Shown here: piece after piece, positions 1-7,960 of the stretch | Layout: each line of letters starts with the position of its first letter | Position numbering within the stretch: position 1 is the first letter of the stretch | Assembly: GCF_001557535.2 (NCBI RefSeq) | Contig: NZ_CP014306.1 | Location: forward strand, 2,418,001 to 2,482,000 | Direction: 5' to 3' | DNA from: Burkholderia sp. PAMC 26561 | Lineage (GTDB): Bacteria > Pseudomonadota > Gammaproteobacteria > Burkholderiales > Burkholderiaceae | Length of the DNA: 64,000 bases | Notes under the pieces: generated by a model | What the model was told of the DNA's origin: nothing | Database searches by the model: none | The model's input: the letters and a program-made list of their open reading frames with translations, nothing else | Translations under genes and position numbers: made by a program

Positions 1-224
1 ACCGAACTGCTCAGGACCAGGAGCGGGGAAACCAACTGAGGCGACGGCTCGCTGGTCGCTATGATCAGTGCCGCCAGCAACGCCGCGCCCGCCTGAAAGA
101 ACGCGCGTTTCGCGCGATTGCGATGCCCGGTAAATCGAACGGATCGCGAGACCGGCGCGCGCGTGAAGGGCTCAAACAGGATCAGTCCCGCGACAAATGC
201 GACCAGCAAGTTCATGAGAATCAT
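1..224 (-). CDS. partial small membrane protein, C-terminus outside window
   Basis: Reading the reverse strand from an ATG at 224 gives an open frame to the window edge (74 codons). It begins MILMNLLVAFVAGLILFEPF, a hydrophobic segment that looks like one membrane helix, then a basic stretch (residues about 22-41) and a second hydrophobic segment (about 42-55). A second in-frame ATG lies three codons later (215). This looks like a small two-helix inner-membrane protein. I do not recognise a family. The stop codon lies left of the window, so length and C-terminus are unknown. Confidence 0.5.
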   Translation of the reverse strand, partial: MILMNLLVAFVAGLILFEPFTRAPVSRSVRFTGHRNRAKRAFFQAGAALLAALIIATSEPSPQLVSPLLVLSSS

Positions 225-510
225 GACGACACTTCAATGTAGAAATCAAGGATGGTCCGCACTATAAGAAGGGTCACTCACGAATTGAATCAGAAGGGTC
301 TGAAAGGAGGTCGGATTGTTAACACTCCGGATCGGTCGCCCCGTGAAAGGGCTGTTTTGAATGCTGAAGATTAGGCGCAACGGATAACGTCGCGCTCCGA
401 AATAGAGGCGGCGGGCTTCGGCAGTTATCATTTGTATGGTGCAATCGATTGAACTCAGGAATGGACTTCTGGCGTGCGGCGACACGCACACCGGGCAAGG
501 AAGACGAGAA

Positions 511-1014
511 ATGAACAAGTTGCGAACGAAAGGAATGAACCGACTGGCGAGCGCAGTGATCGTGATCGGCTTTCTTGCTGCTTGCGAAAAACACGACGCC
601 GCGGCCGGGCAGGCCATGGGTGCGCTGAACAACGTCGCGAGTCAGGCGGGCCAGAAATTCGACCAGGCCGCCAACTATGTCGGACAGCACGTCGACTCGG
701 TCAAGCAGTCCGCACAGCAGAATGTCGAGTCGGCGGGAACCCTGCCGGATTTGTCGGCGAGCGGCGTAGCGGCCACGGCCCGCGCCAATCTGGACGGGGC
801 CGCGAGCGCAACGAATGCGGCCATCGCGAACGTGGCGAGCGATACTGGAGCCGGTTTGCAGACGGCCGGACGCAAGCTGCAAGGGTGGTCGGCAAGCGCT
901 ACGCCTGGTTCCCAAGGGGCGGCGAGTGGGGTGTCCGGCACCGGCGCGGCCGGTTCAGGAGCACCGTCGGCTTCATCAGATCCGGGCAACGCGCGCGCCG
1001 ACATGGATAAATAA
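511..1014 (+). CDS. alanine-rich lipoprotein of unknown function
   Basis: A 167-residue protein starting MNKLRTKGMNRLASAVIVIG. Basic residues, a hydrophobic core and the lipobox FLAAC (Cys25) form a lipoprotein signal peptide, so the mature protein should be anchored in the cell envelope. The remainder is low-complexity Ala/Gly/Ser/Gln with heptad-like spacing between residues 35 and 80 (repeated 'VGQHVDSVKQSAQQNVESAG'-like helices) and ends in a Gly/Ser/Ala tail. The start at 511 is preferred over an in-frame ATG at 436 because AAGGA sits 9 bases upstream and the extra 25 residues would bury the signal peptide. It stands alone, 126 bases before the MscS gene in the same direction. Function unknown. 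Confidence 0.75.
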   Translation: MNKLRTKGMNRLASAVIVIGFLAACEKHDAAAGQAMGALNNVASQAGQKFDQAANYVGQHVDSVKQSAQQNVESAGTLPDLSASGVAATARANLDGAASATNAAIANVASDTGAGLQTAGRKLQGWSASATPGSQGAASGVSGTGAAGSGAPSASSDPGNARADMDK

Positions 1015-1140
1015 GCTGGAGCGAGCGGCGCGGCTACTGGTTTTTCCCGGCTACATTTCGTTACGCACCTGACCGTTTCGTCTAAAGATAATTTCGGGAC
1101 AACGGCTAAACTGGCGGTCTTTTACATCTTCCACACCGCC

Positions 1141-3717
1141 ATGAAGCCAAGCCGAATCCGGGCGCTCGCTGGCGCGCTGGTCTTTGCTGCGATGTTTTTC
1201 GCCGCCATGACCGGTTTTTCTCCCGACGCGCACGCGGCGCCGCCAGCGCTTGCACTGCCGTCATTTCAGGAACTGGTCAGCCCGCCAGCCGCTTCGGACG
1301 CAGCGGCTGTCCCCGCGTTCACAACCGGGGCGTCGGATACGCCTGCGAGTGCCGCGACCAACGCCGACCTGACACGCTCGCTCGACACGGTGATCTCCGC
1401 ACTCGACAGCGACCGCCAGCGCACGGCGCTTGTCGCCCAACTGAAGAAGCTGCGTGACGCGAAGCGCGATGCCGAATCGGGCACGCTGCCACCCGTCACA
1501 GCCAGCGCGACGTCTGCGGATGATTCCGCATCAGCAGCGAGCGCGGCGGCCGAGGCGCCGCCGGCAAGTTCTACGTCGGCGGCGTCCTCCGTCGTCGCGG
1601 CGATCACGCCGAAGACCGGGCTGCTGGGGGCAATTGCGTCGGGTCTGTCGAACATCGAAGCCGATATCAGCCGCGGGCACACGCCGCTCAACTACTGGGG
1701 CGGCCGTCTGAACGCCGCGGGCAACGAGTTGTACACCATCGCCTCGGGGCAGAGCCGCGAACCGTTCGGCCGCACCTTGCTCAACTTTTTCCTCACGCTT
1801 GCCGGTTGGGGCGCATGCGCTTTCCTGCTCGTCTACCTTCAAAGACGCCTCCATGCCCGTTTCAAGATTCATTTCGGGCTGCATCCGAATCCGAGCACCC
1901 GCGAACTGCTGATTTTCACACTGCGCCGAGTCGGGCCCTATTTGTTCGCGTTTGTCGCGGCGTTGACGTTCGTGCGGATGATGCCGGTATCGCTCGGCCG
2001 GACGCTTGCGATGGTGACGGCCTACGCGATCGTCGCGGGCGCGATTTTCTCGTCGATCTGCCTGATCATGTTTTCGCTGTTTGGTTCGGCGCACCGGCGG
2101 GTGGCGGTGAACGTGCTGATCGTCCATGCGCGCCGCCTGCTGTTCGTGATCGGCACGCTTGGCGCGCTCGGGGACGCCGCCGCCAACTATGACGTGGCCC
2201 AGCAGCTCGGAACGAACTTGTCGGCGCTGATATCGACCATCGCAAACATGTGCGCCGCTATCCTCACCGGCTACTTTGCGCTCGCGTTCCAGCGGCCCGT
2301 GGCCCATCTGATTCGCAGCCGTTCCTACGAGCAGCGCAGCCGCCACAAGGCCGCGACCGAAACGTTCGAAGTGTTCGGCTCGTTATGGCATTTGCCCATG
2401 CTGCTCCTTGTTGCCGTGTCCGTGATCGGGACGCTGGCGGGGATCGGTACGTCGGAAAATGTGCTGCAACTCGATATTGCCAGCGCCGGGCTGCTTGTCA
2501 TCGGCCTGTTTCTCAGCGCGATCGTGCTGCACGTCACGAAGCTGCCGGAGCGCAAGACCCGCCGGCAGTCCGCTTATGTGCGGCGGCTCGTCAGGTACTT
2601 CGGCCGGCTGCTGGTGCTTTTTATCTGGCTCGGGTTTCTTGAGCTCTGGTCGCATCTCTGGGGTTTTTCGCTCGCGAATCTCGCGGAGGAAAGCGTCGCC
2701 GCACGCGGCATCACGCACGCGGTCAGTGCAATCCTGCTGACCATTTTCGTCTCGTGGCTGGTGTGGATCATCATCGATACGGGAATCCAGGAGGCGCTCA
2801 ATCCGAACGCGCCGCGCGGCAAGGGGCGCGGGCCGAGCATGCGCGCGCGCACCATGCTGCCGCTGATCCGCAACGTGGTGTTCGTGGCGCTCCTGACCAC
2901 CGCCGCCATTGTGACGGCAGCAAATCTTGGGCTGAACGTGACGCCGCTGCTTGCGGGTGCGGGCGTGATTGGCCTGGCGGTGGGTTTTGGCGCCCAGTCG
3001 CTGGTGGCCGATCTGATCACGGGGCTTTTCATCATTATCGAGGACACGATTTCGGTAGGCGATTCCATCGAAGTCGATGGGGGCCACGCAGGCGTGGTCG
3101 AGACGCTGACCATTCGGACGGTGCGTTTGCGCGACGGGCAGGGCGCCATTCACGCGATTCCGTTCTCGCAGATCAAGATCGTTAAGAACCTGTCGCGTGA
3201 TTTCGCCTACGCCGTGTTCGAAGTGCGCGTGCCGTTCTCGGCCGACGTCGACCATGTCACGCAGATGATCCGGGAAGTGGGCGCCGAACTGAAAGCGGAT
3301 TTCCGCTACCGGCGCGAGATGCTCGGGCCAATCGAAGTGTGGGGGCTCGACCGTTTCGATCCGAACTGGATGGTGGTGAAAGGGCAGATCAAGACGCTGC
3401 CGTTGAAGCAGTGGAGCGTCGCCCGGGCGTTCAACGTCAGGGTCAAACGGAAGATGGACGAGGTCGGGATGGACGTTCCGGTGCCGCAAATGCAGTTGCG
3501 GGTATCGAAGGAATCATCGGGCAAGGACGCGCCTTGGGACGATCTCGACGAGGTGAAGGACCCCTCGCCGATGTCGCCCGTGTCCCCGGCTGCGCGCAGC
3601 GCCGCGTCGGAGGCGCGCGATATCTCGCATGATCCGCAGCCCGCGCCGCCGGCTACGGATCAATCCGTGCAAATTCCGCCGCAGATTCCGACTGCAGCGG
3701 CGCCGGGGAAAGCGTAG
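1141..3717 (+). CDS. large MscS-family mechanosensitive channel
   Basis: An 858-residue inner-membrane channel expected to release solutes on osmotic downshift. Residues 1-32 are a Sec signal peptide ending in DAHA. An Ala/Ser-rich periplasmic region follows to about 185, then a series of hydrophobic helices (about 205-560). The MscS core occupies about 580-790: the pore helix has the Gly/Ala packing pattern VIGLAVGFGAQSLVADLITG, followed by the beta domain (EDTISVGDSIEVDG) and the cytoplasmic cage with RVPFSADVDHV. The C-terminal 60 residues are Pro/Ala-rich and probably disordered. Size and layout resemble the YbiO/MscK group rather than short MscS. No clear ribosome site precedes the ATG. 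It ends 3 bases before the convergent dioxygenase gene. Confidence 0.9.
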   Translation: MKPSRIRALAGALVFAAMFFAAMTGFSPDAHAAPPALALPSFQELVSPPAASDAAAVPAFTTGASDTPASAATNADLTRSLDTVISALDSDRQRTALVAQLKKLRDAKRDAESGTLPPVTASATSADDSASAASAAAEAPPASSTSAASSVVAAITPKTGLLGAIASGLSNIEADISRGHTPLNYWGGRLNAAGNELYTIASGQSREPFGRTLLNFFLTLAGWGACAFLLVYLQRRLHARFKIHFGLHPNPSTRELLIFTLRRVGPYLFAFVAALTFVRMMPVSLGRTLAMVTAYAIVAGAIFSSICLIMFSLFGSAHRRVAVNVLIVHARRLLFVIGTLGALGDAAANYDVAQQLGTNLSALISTIANMCAAILTGYFALAFQRPVAHLIRSRSYEQRSRHKAATETFEVFGSLWHLPMLLLVAVSVIGTLAGIGTSENVLQLDIASAGLLVIGLFLSAIVLHVTKLPERKTRRQSAYVRRLVRYFGRLLVLFIWLGFLELWSHLWGFSLANLAEESVAARGITHAVSAILLTIFVSWLVWIIIDTGIQEALNPNAPRGKGRGPSMRARTMLPLIRNVVFVALLTTAAIVTAANLGLNVTPLLAGAGVIGLAVGFGAQSLVADLITGLFIIIEDTISVGDSIEVDGGHAGVVETLTIRTVRLRDGQGAIHAIPFSQIKIVKNLSRDFAYAVFEVRVPFSADVDHVTQMIREVGAELKADFRYRREMLGPIEVWGLDRFDPNWMVVKGQIKTLPLKQWSVARAFNVRVKRKMDEVGMDVPVPQMQLRVSKESSGKDAPWDDLDEVKDPSPMSPVSPAARSAASEARDISHDPQPAPPATDQSVQIPPQIPTAAAPGKA

Positions 3718-3720
3718 CTG

Positions 3721-4278
3721 TCAGGCGGCTTGCACGAGATCGTTCACGTGCGTCGATATTTGCGCACCCGTCACGCCGTAGACATGAATGGAGACAGCGG
3801 TTTTCCGCGCTGCTGATGCGTTACCGAGGCGGTGGATCGCGGCGCGTCCCGCGCCCACCACCGAAACGGCGCCGCAAACGCGCTCGTGCTGGCGGATTTC
3901 GACCGCGCGATGGGTATCGGCGTCAAAGGAAAACAGTGTTTCGCTCAGCGTCCCTTCGATTACCGTGTAAGCACACCACGTATGGTGCCCGTGGACCGGA
4001 CTCATCTGGCCGGGCCGCCACACAAGAGCCGCCACGGCGTAGCGGCCAAGTGGATCCTCGAGCAACAGGTGCCGCCTGTAGCCATCGGCGCTGGATTCGC
4101 GCTGTGCGTTGGATAGCAGCCCCGGTTCAGCGGCCAAACCGGCCAGTGCGGCCCGGACACCCAGCGTGAAGCCTGGCGATGCCGGGTCCAGGCAGCACGC
4201 GGCATCGATTGCATGGGACAACCGGGCGAGCGAAAGTTGGGTGTCCAGGGCTTCAACGGTGTCGAGGATCAGGGTCAT
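3721..4278 (-). CDS. cysteine dioxygenase-family thiol dioxygenase
   Basis: A 185-residue cupin enzyme, the size usual for bacterial cysteine or 3-mercaptopropionate dioxygenases. These enzymes use non-haem Fe(II) and O2 to oxidise a thiol to a sulfinic acid. The cupin motif is at 90-109 with His96 and His98 (PVHGHHTWCAY); His149 (AAIHRLGN) is the likely third iron ligand. Ser163-His165-Tyr167 (SIHVYG) matches the family's Ser-His-Tyr triad. YRRHLLLED near 67-75 may hold the substrate carboxylate. Substrate (cysteine versus mercaptopropionate) cannot be decided by eye. It is divergent from an Lrp-family regulator across 150 bases containing an Lrp-like box, suggesting amino-acid-responsive control. 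Confidence 0.88.
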   Translation of the reverse strand: MTLILDTVEALDTQLSLARLSHAIDAACCLDPASPGFTLGVRAALAGLAAEPGLLSNAQRESSADGYRRHLLLEDPLGRYAVAALVWRPGQMSPVHGHHTWCAYTVIEGTLSETLFSFDADTHRAVEIRQHERVCGAVSVVGAGRAAIHRLGNASAARKTAVSIHVYGVTGAQISTHVNDLVQAA

Positions 4279-4354
4279 GGCGAGCTTTTATGGTCAGCTT
4301 TGGTCCGCAAAAGGGCAGCGAATTTGCGTTCTTCGATAGCTCATTTATACCGGT

Positions 4355-4382
4355 TTGCTTGTGGAAGAAGTTTCCATATAAT
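4355..4382 (+). promoter_or_regulatory. candidate sigma-70 promoter of the Lrp-family regulator
   Basis: TTGCTT (4355-4360), a 16-base spacer and a perfect TATAAT (4377-4382) point toward the regulator at 4429. This gives a leader of about 40 bases. Confidence 0.6.
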
Positions 4383-4402
4383 TTCGTGAATTAGCGCGAA
4401 AG

Positions 4403-4417
4403 TAGAATAATTTCCTA
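4403..4417. promoter_or_regulatory. candidate Lrp-type operator
   Basis: TAGAATAATTTCCTA matches 13 of 15 positions of the E. coli Lrp consensus YAGHAWATTWTDCTR. It lies between the predicted start of transcription (about 4389) and the regulator's start codon, a position suited to autorepression and within reach of the divergent dioxygenase promoter. Confidence 0.5.
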
Positions 4418-4428
4418 CAAGGGGCGGC

Positions 4429-4911
4429 GTGGGCATGGACCTTATCGATCGGAAGCTGTTGGAACTGCTACAGGAAGATGTCACGATGCCCATTGCCGAA
4501 CTGGCGACGCGGGTCAATCTTTCGCAGACGCCGTGCTGGAAACGCGTTCAGCGCCTCAAGGAAGCCGGCGTGATACGCGCGCAGGTCGCCCTGTGCGATC
4601 CACGCAAGCTCGGTGTGGGGACCACGGTGTTTGTCGCCGTGAAGACGAACCAGCACACGCAGGACTGGGCGGACGAGTTCACACGTGCCGTGCGGGATAT
4701 CCCCGAAGTGGTCGAGGTGTACAGGATGAGCGGGGAAACGGACTACCTGATGCGCGTGGTGGTGTCGGATATCGACGATTACGACCGTGTGTACAAATCG
4801 CTCATTCGCGCCATTCCGTTGTACGACGTGAGTTCGAGTTTCGCGATGGAACAGATCAAATATTCCACGGCGCTGCCAGTCAGGCCGCCGGTCGGTGTGA
4901 CAGCGAATTAG
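4429..4911 (+). CDS. Lrp/AsnC-family transcriptional regulator
   Basis: A 160-residue regulator of normal family length. The N-terminal winged helix-turn-helix includes DLIDRKLLELLQ and SQTPCWKRVQRLKEAGVI (about residues 3-45). The C-terminal RAM/ACT-like effector domain covers about 65-145 (VPEVVEVYRMSGETDYL-like core). The frame opens with GTG at 4429, with an ATG two codons later (4435); GGGGCGG just upstream fits the GTG, and either could be used. It faces the thiol dioxygenase gene, so its likely target is that gene and the likely effector is a sulfur amino acid. That inference rests on gene order and the Lrp-like box only. Confidence 0.9.
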   Translation: MGMDLIDRKLLELLQEDVTMPIAELATRVNLSQTPCWKRVQRLKEAGVIRAQVALCDPRKLGVGTTVFVAVKTNQHTQDWADEFTRAVRDIPEVVEVYRMSGETDYLMRVVVSDIDDYDRVYKSLIRAIPLYDVSSSFAMEQIKYSTALPVRPPVGVTAN

Positions 4912-5033
4912 CCGTCGGCCCGAATGGGGACCGTGTCTTGCGTGTTTCTCGGAGTGAAACCCCGCAATCCATCTGAAATCAGCGTCGAGTAAGATCTTGC
5001 GCTTCATCCAATCTTAAAAGAGCCTCGATTTTC

Positions 5034-5243
5034 ATGACCGATGACCGCCGCAAACAGGCTCCGACGCGCAGCAAGAATCCCACTTTCGCGATCAGTATTC
5101 TTATTGTGGTCGTGGTGCTGCTTGTGATCGGAACGCTATTTTTCAACGCGATTCGCGAAAAGCGCGACTACGAGCATGAAAACGCGACGCCGGCATCCGG
5201 CACAACGGTGCCCGCCGTGCCTGCCACGGGCGCTTCGCAATAA
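5034..5243 (+). CDS. single-pass small membrane protein
   Basis: A 69-residue protein with a charged N-terminus (MTDDRRKQAPTRSKNPTF), one strongly hydrophobic helix at about 19-39 (ISILIVVVVLLVIGTLFF), a charged stretch (NAIREKRDYEHEN) and a Pro/Thr/Ala tail. It is predicted to sit in the inner membrane with its tail outside. No domain recognised. It ends 19 bases before the convergent FUSC gene. Confidence 0.65.
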   Translation: MTDDRRKQAPTRSKNPTFAISILIVVVVLLVIGTLFFNAIREKRDYEHENATPASGTTVPAVPATGASQ

Positions 5244-5262
5244 CGCGGCACTCGCGCCTCAT

Positions 5263-7737
5263 TCATTCCGGCAAGTTGATGAGGCTCGCGTCCTTGCGGA
5301 TCAGGAACGACGCCGTCAGCATCTGCTTGCACTGATGCGCGAGCAGCTTCAGGTCCTGCACGGCGTCGAACGGAATATCTTCTGCGCGCTCGGCGCCCAC
5401 CACCATCGAATCCAGTTCGACCGTGAGTTGCTTCGATTGCTCGGCTTGATCGTCGGGCGCGGGCACGCCTTCTTGCGCCTGCGTCAGATTGTCACGAATC
5501 ACGGTCAGCGCGCGTTGAACGGGTTGCGCGGCGTGACCCGCGGCGGACTTTCCAACGGACTGCAGCAAGGGACCAGCAGCCGTGATCTGGGACGCGAGCA
5601 CGTGGCTGCGCACTAGAAGGTCGTTGAGTTCGGGAACGAACTTCTGCTGCGCTTTGGGCTCGAGCATCATGCGCTGAAACGCCTGGCCGAGATTCGCAAA
5701 AGCGATATGCACGTTCTTGCGTGCGAGGCGGTATTTGAAATCGCTGTCCAGGGCCGATGCGGCTTCGGCGGCGGCCGCCGATGCGCCCGACTGAGCAGTC
5801 GCCGCGGAGCTTTCGCCGGAAACCGGTTTGGTCTTGGTTGCACCGGCTGCGCTCGCGGCTTCGCTCGTGGTCGCAACCATTGACACACTCTCGGCTTCCG
5901 GCGCCGAAGCGGGCGGTTCTGCCTTTGCGAGCGCCATTGTTGCCGCTTCGGCAGTCGCCGCATTGGCATCGGCGAAAAGATTGGGGTTTGTCGCGGTCTT
6001 CGCTTCGGGTTGCGTCGCGGGCTTGCCCGTCCACCACCAGCTCGCTTCGAGGTAGTTGCGCATTGCGCCGATCATGTCGTGCACTTGCTTGCCCATCAGC
6101 CGGTATTCCCAGTACGGGAACAGATGGCTCGCGGCAATGGCGATGGCGCAACCCACGGCGGTATCGATTGCCCGTTCGCCAATCAGGCGCATCCCGCCTG
6201 GTGCGAGCAAATGCAGCATCAGCAACACATACGCCGACGTGAAAACGACGCTCGCCGTGTAATTGAAAAGCAGCAGGCTATAGCTCATCACCATGCAGGC
6301 GAACATGGCCACGAGCAGCACATGCGGATCCTTCACCACGAAAATCAGCCCGACACATGCCGTACAGCCTATGGCCGTGCCGATGATCCGCTGCACGTTG
6401 CGCTGCTTGGTGAGCGAGTAGCCCGGCTTGAGAATGATGACGGTGGTCATCACGATCCAGTACGCGTTGGTCAGGGGCAACAAGCGTCCGAGCCAGAAGC
6501 CGATACCGACCGCGATCGTCACCCGCAGCGCATGGCGAAAGCTCGGCGACGACATGGTCAGATTGGAAAAAATCTGCATGAACGGCACGCGCCGGCTCGA
6601 CACAAACCGCGACAGTTTCGGATCGACCCGTATTTCTGTTTCCGTGATGCTCGGATCGTGCCGCGTCTGGCGCCGCATTTTATCGATGAGACGAGTCGCG
6701 CTCCATAACCGCCTGAACGCCGACGACACTGCCGAATACGCCTCGGGGTTCTTCTGCGGGACTTCATGTTTGCGCATCTGATCGAGTTCGTATTCGATCG
6801 CGCGCAACTCCGCTTTCACGTTGATCTTCGGACGCGCCGGTCGATTCTGCAGCACGGCCAGACCAATGTCTTCGAGATCGAGCGCAGACTTTCGCATCAG
6901 ATCCCGATAGAAGATCAGGATGTCCGCGCCGCCGAAAGTGTTGCGCACGAGCGGATAGTCCGTGTGCGCGCCGACGAACATCTCATGCAGATCCACCGCG
7001 TTGATGAACAGGTTGAAGAGCATCGCGCGGCGCGGATCGAGTTTGCCGCTCCTCAGCTTGGGCAGGTTGCGCAGCACGATGTCACGCGCCGCGTCCTGAC
7101 GTTCAACCGCCTGAATCTGCTTTTCGATCAGCTTTCTATAACATTCGTCGATATTCGTATCGAGATCGTAGAACTCGGAACGCGCGAGCAGATACTCGGC
7201 GCAACTGAAGACACTTTCGGCAAGCGCCTGGCGTTCGATCCGATAGACCATCCAGCGGCTGACGAACGTTGCCCAATAGGTGTACCAGAGGCCGCCGAGC
7301 AGAATCCACGATGCATAAACGAGCGCCTGCATGGGGGTGAAATGCTCTTCCAGCGTCACGATCATCATGAAGAGCGTGGCGAAGCTGATTTGCGGCCAGC
7401 GATTGCCGTACACCACGATCAGCGACAGCACGAACGTGAGCGGCACGACGGTCAGCCACAACGTCACCACATTCGCGCTCGCAATCCCGGTTGCAAGCGC
7501 CGACAAAAACCCGATCACCGTGCAAGCCAGCATCTCGTTGTGCTTGTACTTCAGCGGCCCCGGCATATCGACCACGCACGCGCCCAATGCGCCGGTCGCT
7601 ATCGTGAAGCCAAGTTCACGATTGTGAAAAATGGTCAGCATCAGGACGGCAGGCAGCGAGACGCCGAGCGCAATGCGCAAGCCGCCGAAGAAGTACTGGC
7701 TATAAATGAATTTTCTGATTTCTAGCGAGTAACGCAT
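5263..7737 (-). CDS. FUSC-family (YccS-like) membrane transporter
   Basis: An 824-residue inner-membrane protein of the fusaric-acid-resistance / YccS group, proposed exporters of aromatic acids and related compounds. There are two hydrophobic blocks: about residues 15-150 (starting RYSLEIRKFIYSQYFFGGLRIALGVSLPA in family style) and about 400-520 (MSSPSFRHALRVTIAVGIGF, typical of the second FUSC domain). A cytoplasmic region separates them. Residues about 560-690 are an Ala/Ser/Glu-rich linker, longer than usual, before a final helical domain. AGGAAG precedes the ATG. It is divergent from recC; the 223-base gap must hold both promoters. No membrane-fusion partner gene is adjacent, so the substrate is unknown. 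Confidence 0.85.
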   Translation of the reverse strand: MRYSLEIRKFIYSQYFFGGLRIALGVSLPAVLMLTIFHNRELGFTIATGALGACVVDMPGPLKYKHNEMLACTVIGFLSALATGIASANVVTLWLTVVPLTFVLSLIVVYGNRWPQISFATLFMMIVTLEEHFTPMQALVYASWILLGGLWYTYWATFVSRWMVYRIERQALAESVFSCAEYLLARSEFYDLDTNIDECYRKLIEKQIQAVERQDAARDIVLRNLPKLRSGKLDPRRAMLFNLFINAVDLHEMFVGAHTDYPLVRNTFGGADILIFYRDLMRKSALDLEDIGLAVLQNRPARPKINVKAELRAIEYELDQMRKHEVPQKNPEAYSAVSSAFRRLWSATRLIDKMRRQTRHDPSITETEIRVDPKLSRFVSSRRVPFMQIFSNLTMSSPSFRHALRVTIAVGIGFWLGRLLPLTNAYWIVMTTVIILKPGYSLTKQRNVQRIIGTAIGCTACVGLIFVVKDPHVLLVAMFACMVMSYSLLLFNYTASVVFTSAYVLLMLHLLAPGGMRLIGERAIDTAVGCAIAIAASHLFPYWEYRLMGKQVHDMIGAMRNYLEASWWWTGKPATQPEAKTATNPNLFADANAATAEAATMALAKAEPPASAPEAESVSMVATTSEAASAAGATKTKPVSGESSAATAQSGASAAAAEAASALDSDFKYRLARKNVHIAFANLGQAFQRMMLEPKAQQKFVPELNDLLVRSHVLASQITAAGPLLQSVGKSAAGHAAQPVQRALTVIRDNLTQAQEGVPAPDDQAEQSKQLTVELDSMVVGAERAEDIPFDAVQDLKLLAHQCKQMLTASFLIRKDASLINLPE

Positions 7738-7960
7738 CGACTTCCTAATTTCCCGGCGTGGTCCCGTTTGCCTGTGAGGCGTTCGGCCCCGCCTATCATT
7801 GTGGCTCCGAGTCTAACCCAACTCGACGGCGCCGAAACGTAGGCCGTTCGGCCTAATCGCCGTGGAGAACGGCCTTTGCTATCCTGTCGTTTCACCTCGC
7901 GACACGTCCCTGGCTTTTGCCGAACGAGCCGTTGCCTTTCACGCTCAACTAGCAGGATCC

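Noticed and set aside
2383..3489. A 368-codon minus-strand frame inside the MscS gene
   Set aside because: His/Arg/Gln-rich antisense shadow of the conserved MscS core.
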